From Plasmodium malariae (taxonomy: Eukaryota > Apicomplexa > Aconoidasida > Haemosporida > Plasmodiidae), in assembly GCF_900090045.1 (NCBI RefSeq), contig NC_041780.1:541001-605000 (forward strand): 64,000 bases of DNA, in the 5' to 3' direction. The notes below the pieces were generated by a model. That model made no database searches. It saw nothing but the letters and a program-made list of their open reading frames with translations, and was not told the DNA's origin. Positions 12,001 through 26,293 of the stretch are shown piece after piece; the stretch's first letter is position 1; every line of letters starts with the position of its first letter. The position numbers were made by a program, and so were the translations under genes.

Positions 12001-15000
12001 AGGGGGGAATTACAATAGTGAAGGACTTAAGAAGGAAGACGGTAATGATTGTACTGGTAGTAGCAGCAGTAGTAGCAGTAGTAATAGTAATAATAATGTT
12101 CATCTCCTTTCTGATTTAATAGAAGAGGGGCATGGCGGAGTTAGCGAATGTTCGAGACTACCAGGCAAATTGAAGTGCAACGAAGGGGAGAATAACACTG
12201 TAGTAGGGTCAGTGAAAGATGTGGAAGTAGATGAAGAAAAAAATGATATGAAAGATAAAAAGGATGAAGCGAATAGGAACGTCATCCAAGTTAACGAAGT
12301 CAGCCAAATAAACCAAATCAACGAAGTAAAACAAATCAACGAAGTAAACCAAATCAACGAAGTAAACCAAATCAACGAAGTAAACCAAATCAACGAAGTA
12401 AACCAAGTAAGCGAAATCAGCGAAGAAGGGGAGGAAGTGCTTTACATATACATAGACAAGATTGTAAATTTGTCCAAGAGAGTTTTCGAAAATTTGTCTA
12501 TATGTGTAAGATTTTATAAAGATGAGAAATATTCGTATAAAAGTTTCATCTTAAAAGAGGAAAAATTCTTTGACATATTACTATTTTCTAAAAGAAGGTT
12601 AAAAGATATACATGAAGTAATTATAGAAATATGGTCCGAGTGTGAGAGGAAAGAAGGGAAAGATTGTATGGGTATATTAAAAATAAACATTAAAGAGATT
12701 AAAGAAAATAAGAATATTATGTATTTAGAAAAATATTTAGAATTAACATTCCGATTTTATGATGATATTAATTTCATGTTCAGAATTATTTTACTTAGAG
12801 GACTAAAACATATATATGATAATGTCATGCAATTTTGTAAGGAATATATTGAAAATAATGAAACAGATGCAAGGAATTTTTTATTAAGTGAAGACACTAA
12901 TAATAGATGTGATTCAAAAGTAGGTTCTTTTAATTCACATCTAGGAATAAGTGATTCGGGTTCTTTTCTATCCCTAAACGAGCAGTATTTTATATATGAT
13001 GAGGCACACATAAATAATAATGAATTTTATATGTACGAAATACAGAGGGAGATACTGAGAAGGGGTATCCGCAGCAGCACAATCGTTAATAACATTTTAT
13101 CCAGGAGAGAAAGCAGGTGTGTTGCGTCAGATGTAGGTGTAGGTCATGATAATGGCTACAGTGGTAACAGTAGTCACAGCGGTAACAGCGGTAACAGCGG
13201 TAACAGCGGTGGTAATAGAGATGATGATAGCGAGTGCGATAACTTTTCAGAGGTGCGTGAATATGCAGTGCGCAGTGATGTCGGTGCTAAAGCAGGGGGA
13301 TATGAAACAAACAAATGGGATGCACCTGCGGATGGAAGCCGTACTAATTTCCTCAAAATCGAACTGATTAAAGAAGAACTGCTGCTATGCGGCATGGGGG
13401 AAAGCACTGTTGATCTGTTAGTAGCCGACTTGATGAAGTGTTCCATTAAAAAGAACACTGAATATGTATTGAAGAACAATCTTGAAGAGTACATAAATAA
13501 AATATATGATAAGTGGGAAAAGCTATCAAATAAATTATTTTTAAAAAATAAGAAAAAAATGGGTTTAAATGATATATGTGAATATTTAGATGGGTTATAT
13601 CTAGATGATGATAGTTATTTAAGTAAGGAAGATTTTTTTTTATTTTTTCAAGATGTGGGTATAGTTTTTGTTGATTCTACAGTATTTGATGAGTTGTGTT
13701 TATTATTTTATGATAGAGAAAAAGAAGAAATACATTTCTCTTTATTTTCTTCTTTGATTATAAAAAAAGGAGTAGAGGAATTAAAAAATATGGTATATGG
13801 ATATGACATTTTGTTAAAATTTTTTGAATTTTTATGTGTTCATAATATTACTGTTGAATATTTAGAAAATGAATTATTTAAAATTATATTACAAAAAAAA
13901 AATTATTATTCTGAAAAAATAAAAAAAAATATTTCTACTAATGTTTTGATGGATTCAAATATTGATTGTACTAAGCCAAATGAAAATATAATAAATTTTT
14001 TAAAAAATGACGATAATATATGTTCATGTACGTCTTTACTTTTTCTTCATTCCATTCGTTTTATTTTAAAAAAATATAATAATAATGATTTTACAACATA
14101 CGATTTATTTTTTTTAGTTAAATATTTAGTGCAAAGTCAACACAATTACATTATTCCAGATATGTACATTTTTGTTAACGTTATTAAAGGGATAGAGAAA
14201 GTGAATATAACCTTCTTCTTGTGTCTATATTATATATATATGAGTCAACACCAGTGGAATAACTACAAATGTGTACGTGATAAGGAAGAAGTGGTTAATG
14301 TAGGTAGTGAAAAAGAAGTAGACACTGTGGTTGAAGGGAAAAAATCATTTTACAGGAATGATATTATTAACGTTCACAAGTATAAATTAAAAACAGATAA
14401 GTACGTCAATGGTGTGAACAAGAAGAGGGGGAAGGGTAGTCACTTTGGCAATAGCGAACCACGCAAATATAAGTGTAATCATGTAAAGAGGGAGGTAGAC
14501 GCAAAGGGGGCACGCCTGATTAGCGGTGTGAGCGCAATGAACGGTGTAGATGGTGTACCTTCCAAATACAATGACAATAACGACTCTCCTTTGTCATCTG
14601 TAGACTCCTCCGATGGTTCAAACGATGATATGTCCGAAAATGAAGGAATAAGGAACGAAACTAACGAAAATGGTGTAGATGTAAATGAACAAAGAGACGA
14701 AACTGGCTTGGTCAATAGCTACTGCTACAAAGAAAGGGAGGCAGAACGAAAGGAAAGATCATATATAAATGATATGGAACATATGGGTAAAAAAGAAAAG
14801 CTAACCATGTGTATGCTAAAAAACAATGAGAAAGATTGTAGCCCCTATGAAGAGGATACAAACGATGGGAAAAACACTGCTCAAAGAAGCCGCAATTCTG
14901 GTAAGGGGAAAATGACATTACTAATAAGAAAGGGATATGCTAATATGAAGAAAAATACTGTAAGACGAAATAGTGAACAACGTTTTCAAGATTGTGATAC

Positions 15001-18000
15001 AATTAATAGTAAGGAGTTATTGTATCATATGGGCAGATCATCCTCCATAGGTGGGTGTGGTGAGAAGGAGGAGGAACAGGAAGTGGAAGTGGACAAAACG
15101 GAAGATAAGAAGAAAAGTATTCACTGGTGTAAGCCCAGCTTTACGAACTATAAATCTGATAGGAATAGGAACTTACAATATGCAGATAATGCATGTACCT
15201 CGGATGAGCATTCACATAGATATGTTGATGTTAAAAAGGCTAATTGTGAGAACAGAAGAATATTTTCGCACTATTACGATAACAAAAATAGAAAAAATAG
15301 AAAAAAAAGAAAAAAAAGAAAAAAAAATTTAATCATGTATAGAAAAGACATACAAAAGGGCGTGAAACAGGGACTGATCATTTTGCATAGTCGAATTGTT
15401 AGCGGTTTGAGTAGTGTGGAATGTATATCTGAGTTGTTATATAATTATTTCAAGGGTACAAATAGAGAAAGAAGAAAAAAGAACAATAAAATAGAAGTGT
15501 TAAAACTGTTCGATCAGATTGGTCTCTACATATCGTACGATATTGCAGTGGGTATATTAAAATGGTATATAAAACAGACAGGTGCAAAAGAAGGAGATGA
15601 AAAGGGTGTAAACTTATCTACAAATGGTGTGAACCAGTGCAAAAAGGAAGTGGATGATAATGATGATGATAGTGATAGTGTTAGCGGTAGCAACAGTAAT
15701 GATTTTATCAGTGGAGGAATTTCACATTACACAGTTAGAACCCATATAAATAATATTAACAGAATTGTCCACAAATATTCATTTGATGAAACCATTGGAG
15801 GTATTATGTTTTCTGGTAGTGCCCTAGAATGTTTTTTTACCTTATTAAAAGAAAGAAATATAAATATAAATATATTTGCTAAGAAGAATATTTTTACCTA
15901 TACTGATTTTTATAACGAAATAGATAAACTCAAGTTGACATTTTCAAAAAATTATGTACGCCTTTTATTTTGTAATTTATTAACATATGATCTAACATCC
16001 TTTAATAGTTTGAATAGCAAGCTGATTTTTTTTGACTCTATTGAGGAGTACTGGATGAATTGGAATAAATTAAATTTTGAGTTCTATAATGCACCAAGCG
16101 TTGAAGCGAAGATAAGCAATCCACGGCTCATGCTGAATGATGTGAGGAGAAAGAGAAAGCAGTTGGCCATGTGTAGCGGTGGGGAATGCAGCAATGAGTT
16201 GAATAGCAAGAGCGTAACTAGGTTGTGCCACTTCTTTCCGCCTAGTAATGAATCACTCATAAGCAAGAAGAACTCCATTTTGAATAAAAGAAGAAGTACG
16301 AGTATGCAAAACGTTAACTTGTACGATTTTTTTTTCTTACCATTATATAGCTTGTTCTTTTACTTTTCTGAGAAGGAAATGTTGGGAGGAATTCAGTTAA
16401 TAAAATATTTTTTTATGAACATATTCAGGTATGAAATAAACTCGGTGAATATAAATGATTACATGAATAAGTATTATACTTTTTATGATTTTTTTCAAAT
16501 GTCCAAGGACATGCTATTGTACAACTACAAGCATAACGATGACGCTCTCTTTAGGGAGGATTTTCTAAGGTTGATTATACTCGTGAACAGAGGTCCTAGC
16601 AAACGCAGCAGTCGAAGTAGCTACAGCAGTTGCAGTAACCGTATACACCGTAGCAGTAGGAACGGAAAAGGGGGTGGGAAAGGAAAAGGGAAAGGGAAAG
16701 GAGTGGAGTCATCATCTAGGCTTCAAACATTAGTACAAAAAAAGAGTCATACGTTTTCAAAAAATTTTAAAAAAAATTTAAGCGTAATAACGAGAGATAT
16801 ATTAAGTCTAGAAACAAATATAGTAAGTGTGTCTAGGTCCATATTTGACATTCACCAGAGGATAGATATGCATAATGGTAGTGGCATCCACCACTACAAC
16901 AATAGTTACAGTGATGGTATGCTTCTCGACTCGGAAGGACACACGCAAAACAAGGATGACGTAATATTAAATTTTTTTAAAAAGAACAGATATGTAGTAA
17001 AATATATGCGTGAATACTTTTACGTCTTCGTTTTTTTTAGCAAAATTATGAGTAGCCGTGGCAGTAGTTGCAACGGTAATAAAAGCAGTTCTTCTCATTT
17101 GCATTTTAACCAAAAGAAAGGTTTGCTATACCTGAAGAAGTTAAAGGAATACACTTTTCAAAAAATGGCTATAGTAATGAAAGGAGAAGAGATGAGTGAC
17201 CAGTTAAGCTGCGCACCACGTGGACGTGAATGTGAACTTGAACATGTACATGTGAATTCAACTTATGAAAAAAAGTGGAAGAACGCGTTAAATTACTTTC
17301 CGTTTTTGTATCAAGAAGTGTACATATGTTATACAGCAGAAAAGTTTACAAGGAGGGAATATATGTGTGTAATTTATCCCTATCTTCTACTTTTAACAGA
17401 TTTTACCAAAAAAGTAATTCACATTTATGAACATGAGTATGTACAATTCATAAATAAAATATTTAATTTTGATTATTCTAAAAGAAGTAATCGCATTTTG
17501 TTTTTACATCGAATTGAAAATATTATGACCAGGTCAGGAAGTTTCGATTCAAAGGAATGGAACAAGATATACAGCATGTTTGAAATATTTGACATACAGG
17601 CAAACACATTTTTTTTAAATCTTTGCAATATTTTAGAGGAGCACAATTACATTTTGTCAAATATTAACGATAAAATAATTTTCAATGATAGCAGAAAAAG
17701 CTTATGGTTCATTTTCGAGGAGAGCAGCGGTGATGACACAACTGATGATGAGTACATGAATGACTACTGTGCCAGTAATGAGGGGGAAATAACAAAGAAA
17801 AGCATAAGCAGGATGAGCATAAGCGCGCGAACGAAAAAGAGAAGAAAGGGGAAATCCCCTTTAAGTATAGAACAGAAGAAAGACCTTTTTATAAAAAATT
17901 TAAAATACTTTATTTGCTTTAACAGTGTGGTGCTGTATGATTTATCAGGGTACAATCAACAATATATACACAACTATATTACGAAGGACAAGATGTTCAT

Positions 18001-21000
18001 AAAATATATTTCCCAGTTGTACATACGAATACTATTCAATGAATGTATATCAACGGGATTAAATATAAATCGATTATTTAGAAATATAAAAACAAAGAGT
18101 TCATTTATTAACATTTTGTCGAAAAATTTTAATCATATATTTTCTGAATATGACATTGATATATTTGCAAAAAAATATTCATTTGTTGTAGATATGTCAT
18201 CCCTTCATTTGAGTGCTTATCATAATATTATATCATCAAAAGATTTTTTAAAAGACCTGTACAGACAAGGTGAATATTATAATGCACAATTAAAAAAGAA
18301 ATTATTTGAATTTTTTTTAAAAAATAGTTATGTTTTTTTAAAAAATTATGAGGATAAAAAAGAAAATCAGCATTTAATATCTTGTGATAATTTTAAAAAT
18401 ATATTATCTGTTAATGGAATTTTTTTATCATGGGCAGAGTTATATGACTTTTTCCAACCCCTCAACAAGTATTGTGTTATTTATGATTATAAAAAATATG
18501 ATTGTAATAAGACAGGAAAGCCAAGTCCATATATATTGAAGGCATATATTAATGTATCAAATTTGGTTATGATAGCGGATAAATTATACACACAAGGCGA
18601 AACGTTGGCATATGATCAGGAAATGAAAAAAGAAAAGGGGGTACATAATAACGATACACAGTGGGTGTACAGTAAGGAGTTGGTAACAGTTCCTAGTAGG
18701 AATATACAAGTAGAAGGATATCGATCTGATGAACAATATCTTGAGTTAGACAGTCAGAATGGAAAAACGCATGCGTACAATGGTGTGAAAGAGGAAGAAG
18801 AGCGAGAAGGAAAAAAAAAAAAAAAAAAAAAATAGTAGTAGAAATTAAAGATATTAATGTTAAAAATGTAAAATATGGCGTAGCATGTGTAGATTCGTAC
18901 CATAACAACATGAATAAAAATAATGATCGCTTCTTTACAAAATTGAAAGTGTATGATAAAAATGAGGAGCTACAAAAAAGTGGACACTCAAAGGAGAACA
19001 GAGATAAAGAAGTTGAGCAAAGTAGAAGAGTAAAGAAAAATACATCTCTTGTGTTAATGAATAATAAGGAAGATAAGATGAAGAAGCGGCACAGCGAATC
19101 GTCCCCAAATTACGTAGTTAGTAGGGGAGAAGGACGAGAAAAAAAACAATACTGCATATTGCACAGGGGAGAGTACGTGGATGTAGCTGACACAATGGAA
19201 TGTATTAGCACAAGCGTACGGGGAAAAAAGGACGAGTATGTATACGCCAAATATAGCAAATTTACAAACATGCATTCGAATTTGTTTAAATCGTCAAGTA
19301 ATTTTTATTATAATTTCAGCTTTAACACTCTGACATTGGAGAGAGTATTATTTTTGTTATTTTTAAAAATGAGTAATTTAATGATAAAGAGAAAATTAAA
19401 ATATGAACATATATATTTTGGCATAAAGAACATACACGAAGAACATATTAAAAAGAAGGAAATGAAAAATGCTTGTGCACTGTTGTTAAACATGGGAGGA
19501 ACAGAACTAGACGATATAATTCCAGATGATTTTATTTTATATGAAAAGGATTTAAAGAATGGGATTCACTTGAACGTTTTTTGTCTAAGGAAATGGTGCA
19601 GCACACTGTTTGATGGAGTAGAAGGGAATTTTTATGAGGGGCATACAACTGAGCGGTTCTTATCAGAGGGACATTGTTCTCCCTCTATTTCCATACGTCG
19701 TTTTGTTCTTTTTTTCGAAAGAGAAAAAGGAGATATAACCTTTTCGAACTACCATTTTGTATACAATTTTGCTTATGAATGGGTGAATTATATGAACATA
19801 AAAAGTGAGTACATATGCAGAGAAGACTGTGAAAATTTGTTGAGTAAATTCTCACTGGATGATTTTGGCAAGAACGTCAGGAAGAACAGGGTGCAGCATG
19901 TCGAAGCAGGGGGAGAATCGGGAGAAGAAGTTGAAATATTTCAAATAAAGGATGACACAATAGGGCAGAATCATTTAAACGAAAAGCAGAATGAACCGAG
20001 TGGCGTGCATCATAAGGGGAGGGAACATATACAAAGAGGAGCGATAGATGGGAAAGATGTCTTTCCTACCATCTTGAAAAATAGTATTATGGAGGGACAA
20101 AGTACACCTAGCGTTCACATGATAAGAGAGAATGAAAAGGGGAAAGAGACAGGAGTAGAAATAGGCCTAGAAGCAAAAATAGCGGAAGAAGTAGCGTCTA
20201 AGGGTGGAGATGACGCATTGTATAACATAGTTTTCCGGGATGAAATGACGAAGCTGTTTGAAAAAAACATAAAGGGGAAATGGAGGAGAATACTGTTACC
20301 CATATTCGACTTAAAGGTATTTTATTTGCATCATTTTAAAATAATGATCCAGGAATTTACTGGTGTGAGTAAATTCATCCGGAAAATAACAAGCAGTTGT
20401 GAGGAAAGAAAAGGGGAAGGAGAAGGGGTAAACAATTCAAAAAAAGAAAAAAGAAGACAAAGAGAAGAAGGAATATTTTCCTTAAGCTACTTTTGTTGCT
20501 TCGGGATGCAGGAAATTCGTATCAATAACATTTTAAGTGAAAAAGGTAAATACACAAATGAGGATAAAAAGTACAGTGATATATCATGTGTCAATTATGC
20601 ACTTGAACACAAATTTTCAACAATAAGAGAAAAGGATATATTGACACTATTTGAGAAGAACAAGGAAGTTTTAAATTTAGAGTTGTTCTATAATGATAAG
20701 AAAGTAGCTGAGTCAGGTTTACATATTTTGGAGTTTTTTTCAATTATGAAAAGTAGAGTAAACAAGGATCATAAGATTCTATGTTTTGTACCATTAAATA
20801 AAGAAAGTGATAGAGACATTTTATTTTTAGATGTCGATATATACTATCAGAGGAACAAAATGTTTTCTAATTTACCGATTTTTGAAACTAAGCATGGTCA
20901 TGTTATTAATAAAAATTGTAATAATTTAGAATATATGGATAATACAAATAGCAGCCAAGTAGAACCGGTCAAGCTCATAAATCACTCTTTAAAAAAGGAT

Positions 21001-24000
21001 GTTTTTTCAAAAGAGAGAGATATGCCATTGAAAAAGATGATAAAATTTGAAGAGGAAATTTTGACTGAGCGTGGTGTACACCATCGGACGATAAGTAGTG
21101 AAGATAAGGATAGAAAGAGGGCATATTGTAGTTGTTTATCACATTGTACAGAGTTCCATTGTAAGGAGCTCGTGCAGATAGGTGGAGAGAGTAATAATGG
21201 AGAGTGCAAAAAGAAAGCACTTTTTTCGCTTCAGAATAATGCAGTGAAGAAAAATTATAGTGGTGAGTATGTGTTGATGACAAAGGGTAAGCAGGTAATA
21301 CCAACATTGAGGAAAAGTATTTGTGTTGATGGGGAAGAGAAAAATGGTTACTACTGCTGTGCAGAGAAGGGAAGTTTGCAAGATAAATACAAACTGGAAG
21401 TTGGTAAAGCGGTAGAAGGAAGGGGGAACATTGTAGCGGGTAAAGGCAGCCACAGGGTGAGCATCATCATCAACCGCATAACCATACCTGTGTATTTGCT
21501 GAACACACTGAGCAGGAAATTTATGGAACGGAAGGGAGTGAAGTGTACGAAGGGAGATAAAAAAGGGGTGGCATCTAACGAAGTGGTAGGGTCTAACGAA
21601 GAAATGTTCATCGCAATGTACGTAGAAGTATATGAAAAGATAGATGAGGAGGGAAAAGAACAAAAAGAAAAGTATGAACTACTTTCATGTTCAGTTCCAA
21701 AAATAGTTAGTTATAATGAGGAGTTCCTTCTTCCCAATGATAAGATTGAGAAGAGCGCTGCTTCGTGCAGAGGTGCATCATACGGAGGTAAATCGTACAA
21801 TGGTGCTGCTTACATATCGAGTGGGTCCCACAATATCGACAATAAGCAGAAGAGCAGCGAAGGTGGTCCTTCCTATAGTCCATCGAATGGACCTGCAAAC
21901 AATGGGAACCACTATAATTCTGGGGTGGATGCAAAACAGAAATTTGCCAAGAAGCAGGCTTATGAGGTATCGTTGAATAGGCAAAAGAGTTATTGGGCAG
22001 ATAAAGCAGCTGCAGCTGCATCGTCAGGAAAATTCCAGGAGGGAGTACATCCTGTGGTTTCCACGGGAATAGGTAAAGATGGTGAGAACAGTCCAAATGG
22101 ACAAAGCGAACGGAATGATCTACAAGATCCGAATTGTCCGAGTTGTCCAAATGGGCGAAGCGAACGGAATGATCTACAAGATCCGAATTGTCCGAGTTGT
22201 CCAAATGGGCGAAGCGAACGGAATGATCTAAAAGATCCGAATTGTCCGAGTTGTCCAAATGGCGAAATATCTCACCCCTCTCAGTCAGTGAGAAGAGGAA
22301 GAAAATGTAGGGGGAAGAAAAGAAAAAAAATAATGAAATTGATTCAAAAGCACCTAAATACATGCAACCTTAAAATAAATCATAAGGAAATTATGAAGAG
22401 CGGAAAATTATATGTGGAGGGGAAAATAAATGTAAGGGCATTAGTCTCTTTTAGATGCTATTCTGAAGACTTAATTATTGGTGAGCATTATTTTAAAATT
22501 AAAAACATGTTATATGAAAATGAAAATGTAAGTTACTGTTATGAAAATCTTTTTCATTCTATTTATGCCACATCTTTTTTACATGAAGAGAGTGATAGGG
22601 AGAAGGAAATGATAATGAATGACGATCAGATTGTAGGAAATAAAAAAGTCCGGTCTTCTGAATGTCTACTATATGATGATCCTATTAAACGAAACTGTAT
22701 GCAAATGGTTGCACTATCAGGTAGAGAAGAATTGTCATTACAGAGTGTAGAAGCAGACGAGGGAATAGAGCAACAACAAAGTGCAAATGATAGCATTGGT
22801 GTTAATCCAGTGGTTAGTGTTGAGTTGATTAAAGGGATTAAAGAAAAGAAAGTTATAGGGTATATATTATATCAGTACGAAATAAAGGAAGAAAAAACAG
22901 AAGAGAAAAGTAAAAAGACAAGTGAACAGACGAGTGAAAGGACAAATGAAAAGACAAATGAAAAGACAAGTGAAAAGACAAGTGAAAAGACAAGTAAACA
23001 GACAAGTGAAAAGACAAGTAAACAGACAAGTGAAAAGACAAGTGAAAAGACAAGTGAAAAAACAAATGATACGTGTAGCCGAAAAAGGATGCAATATTCC
23101 CTACCGAACTTTATAAAGATATATTTTATAAAATGCAATAAAAATAATATAAATCAGTTAAATGAAACAAATGAAATCTGGCATAAAACAATATTTGAAA
23201 GAATGTTTAGTGATATATTGAGAAAAGTACATTATAGAAAATATGTAAATATAAATATGGTTATAAAGTGTTTGAAAGAATCCAAGTATTATTATAGTTA
23301 TATAAACTACCTTAACAAGTTTTTCAGCCATTTTGATGATTTTGAAAATTCGCTATATTTCCCTTTAGAAAATATACTACTGATACTAGCACTGAGAAAT
23401 TTGTCCTTTCATTTTGTTAACTCCCTTAACTACTTTTTTGAAGAAATTCAAAAATATTTTCTTAATGTAAACGAGCTAGGTATAGTCGAGTGGTCCTACT
23501 TGCTCAAGTGCGTTCTGAAATCACAAAGTAAGTTTCTACAAAGGGAAAAACGGAAGAAGAAACGCGCACGAAATGGGGGAAGAACTAGTGCCATTTGGGG
23601 AGAAAAAAGCGGAAGACAGTATGGTAGTAGAAAGCACGACGAAAAGGAAAGATCTATGTGGTTAGGTAGCAGAAACGAGACGAAGAATTTACCCATTTTG
23701 TCGGAAAAGTCTAAGTCCAGCTATATCACATCTGTATCATCTATCTCTTCTGTATCATCCAGTACCCCGTTGTACACTTTCACTGAGGCGAGCACAGATG
23801 ACAGTTCCGTGTTATTTGGAAAGAAGCAAGATATAAGAGGAAAACGACAAAATAGAAGACCAAGTAGGGGAAGGTTCAACAAAAATATTCTAAATGAAAA
23901 AGATTGGTGCTTGCTAAATAATCGGGATATGTGGCACTTGCACTATGATGGTAAGAATTACTTTTATCTTCCCCTTTTTTTAAACGACATAGTAATGTTT

Positions 24001-26022
24001 TATGGGGAGAGTAACAATAAGTGCAATAAAGGTTGTAGTAATAAATACACAAATAATGCCACTAATAGGTGTAATAGATGTAAGAATCGTAATGATAATA
24101 ATAACGATTATGTTTTAAAAAATTTAGAAGAATGCACCGAATTTTCCATGCTCAACAATCGTTCCCACGTTATGAAGAAGGTGCCTTTTGCGCAAAATAA
24201 AAATTTTAACGATATGAATGCAGTCCGTAAATATTGTTCAGGTAAAGGGAGAGGTAGTCACACGAGAAACGTTTCCCAGGTAGAAGGAAAATTAGGAAAT
24301 CGGAAAAAAAGGAATGAGAAAAGAAGGGAAGACAGATCTGAAGGAAGACAAGAAGAAAAAACACATGATTATCAAAAATTATGTTTAATACCCCGTGGGA
24401 AGTATTTCCCATTGAATGGGTACCCATATTGCATTCATAGACATAGAAAAAGAAATCATAGTAGCACAAATGAATGTAAAAATTTTAACAGTGAAATTAA
24501 TAAAGATTTATCATTACTCCGAGTTTATAATATGCAAGAAGACAACATGGACCACTCAACATACAGTTATATAAAAAATAAATGTAACAACAACTCAAGT
24601 GGAATTGCTAGAAGGAATATATTATTACCTATGGAAGAAGGGTTGACTAAGGGTATGTTTAGGGACTCTTCTCACATTTTAAATGGACACAGGAAAAAAA
24701 CTTCGATATACCAGTACAACTTGTTGAACAAGACAGATGAGGAGGTATATGCTACAAATGAATCATATGAATCATATGAGATGAACAATATGAATGCAAA
24801 TTTTAAGGAAAGCGGGGCGCAAGATTACAAAAGAATAAAAGAGTTTACCATGCGGGAAGATGGAACAAAGCAGAAGGGAATAAGTGTTCTACTAAAACAG
24901 AGAAGTGGTACATCTGAAATATTAGCAAGAAGAACGAAATTTGTAAGAAAGTCCAAAAAGAACAACAACGAGATGAACAACAATGTAGATTTGAGTTACA
25001 AATATAATATATATGTAAAAGCGAAGAAGATATTGCACCCAATCCCCTTGATTAATCATAAAAAACCTAACATATTTTTATCCTTCCAAATAGTTTTAAA
25101 TAATTATGATTTTATAAATAAAAATGATCTATTCCCATTTATTATAAATAAAAAAAAAAAATTTATAATAAACAAGGTTCAAGCAACAAGTGATATATTT
25201 TTTAATGGTTCCTATTCTTTGTTGAATACTTCTTTCATGTTGAACTTACCCACTAGAGAAGAATTAAAAAAAATATTTCGTATGGAGTCAGATTCAACTT
25301 TTGATGATTTAAATTTTTATTTACATAATTTATCTTTGCAAATATGTTTTTATCATATTCCTAATGGTATGCCAGACAGGGGGCATGATGCCTTCAATTA
25401 CAATGACTGTTCAGGTGTAACGTCTATCAATAGCATATGTAGAAGCAGAGATAATATGCTTATGGGTCGGACTGATTATGATTACAGTTCAAGGAAGTTG
25501 CACAAGGGAAAAAAGGAAAAAAAGAAAGAAAAATATGAAAAAAATGGAGCAGTGCTAATTGCCACGGCAGTAATCCCCCTAAGTGTTCTTTCGAGAAAAA
25601 ACAAAACGAAAGTGACAGCTCCTTTAGTTTTTTCCCCATTTTTTACTACACCCATTGAAAAGAATGAAGTTCAAGTTGTTCTTAAATATGATAAGATGAG
25701 CACAATCAAATCGATTAATCGGATATTACCAAGAGAATATTCGTCATATCAAATGAATGGGAAAATTGATGGAGGGAGAAATGGTACTACTACATCTTCT
25801 GTGCGAAATATAAAGGGGTCAAAAGAAACTAATCAACATAAAGATATGAACGAAAGGAGTAGTGGGACTGATACATCTAACGTACCAAAAAAGACGTATA
25901 CTCCAAGTCATAACGTAGATCATAACTTCATTAACTTAGAAGAGCAAAATAAATGGGAGCACGTGGATTTATCAAACATTCCTTTGTTAACGCTTCCCAA
26001 AATACCACCACCTATATTGTAG
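9056..26022 (+). CDS. Giant (about 5,650 residues) conserved protein with C2-like and EF-hand-like segments; one homopolymer frameshift
   Basis: The first frame (9056-18835, 3,259 codons) runs into 22 A residues at 18811-18832 and stops directly after them. The frame one base over is open straight from the A run, reading KKKIVVEIKDINVKNVKYGV, and continues to 26022. I therefore read one gene, with the break inside the A run. A beta-rich stretch at about residues 1,125-1,220 (IYIDKIVNLSKRVFENLSICV onward) looks like a C2 domain, and another C2-like block lies near the C-terminus (25050-25690). A degenerate EF-hand loop (YLDDDSYLSKED) is near residue 1,515, and further helical EF-like modules follow. 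The rest is Asn/Ser/Glu/Lys low complexity with several coding repeats. C2-containing centriolar proteins (CEP120, C2CD3) are possible relatives, but this is a guess from architecture. Frame and extent are solid; function is not. Confidence 0.85.
9551..9660 (+). repeat. 24-bp coding repeat (GNDNISRV type)
   Basis: Four to five in-frame copies of a unit encoding (G/S)ND(N/H)ISR(I/V) near residues 165-205 of the giant protein. It is typical expansion of low-complexity sequence and does not disturb the frame. Confidence 0.85.
12286..12420 (+). repeat. 18-bp coding repeat (NEVNQI)
   Basis: Tandem in-frame units encoding NEVNQI/NEVKQI lie directly upstream of the C2-like segment of the giant protein. 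The unit is aacgaagtaaaccaaatc. Confidence 0.85.
22080..22262 (+). repeat. 54-bp coding repeat (Cys/Pro-containing)
   Basis: Three nearly identical in-frame copies of a 54-bp unit encoding GRSERNDLQDPNCPSCPN. The Cys-Pro-x-Cys content is unusual for Plasmodium low-complexity sequence. The near identity of the copies suggests recent duplication. Confidence 0.88.
22915..23062 (+). repeat. 12-bp coding repeat (SEKT)
   Basis: About eleven in-frame units of aagacaagtgaa type encoding (S/N)(E/K)(K/Q)T. This is a hydrophilic linker in the second half of the giant protein. Confidence 0.88.
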
Positions 26023-26062
26023 TTCTGGTTTTCCGTGTTTTCGTTTTTTCTTTTTCCTTTTC

Positions 26063-26265
26063 CTTTTCCTTTTCTTTTTCACTTCTTTTTATTTATTTTC
26101 GTTCCTTTTCTTTTTCACTTCTTTTTATTTATTTTCGTTCCTTTTCTTTTTCACTTCTTTTTATTTATTTTCGTTCCTTTTCTTTTTCACTTCTTTTTAT
26201 TTATTTTCGTTCCTTTTCTTTTGCACTTCTTTTTATTTCTTTTCGTTCCTTTTCATTCATTCATT
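26063..26265. repeat. 36-bp tandem repeat directly after the giant gene
   Basis: About five copies of a pyrimidine-rich 36-bp unit (cacttctttttatttatttt followed by cgttccttttcttttt), ending in a poly-T run near 26274-26293. It begins within about 45 bases of the stop codon, so it would lie in the 3' UTR. Confidence 0.88.
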
Positions 26266-26293
26266 CGTTCCTTTTTTTTTTTTTTTTTTTTTT

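Noticed and set aside
9913..13494. Several minus-strand frames of 75-200 codons inside the giant gene
   Set aside because: Antisense shadows of Asn/Ser-rich coding sequence, without their own coding signals.
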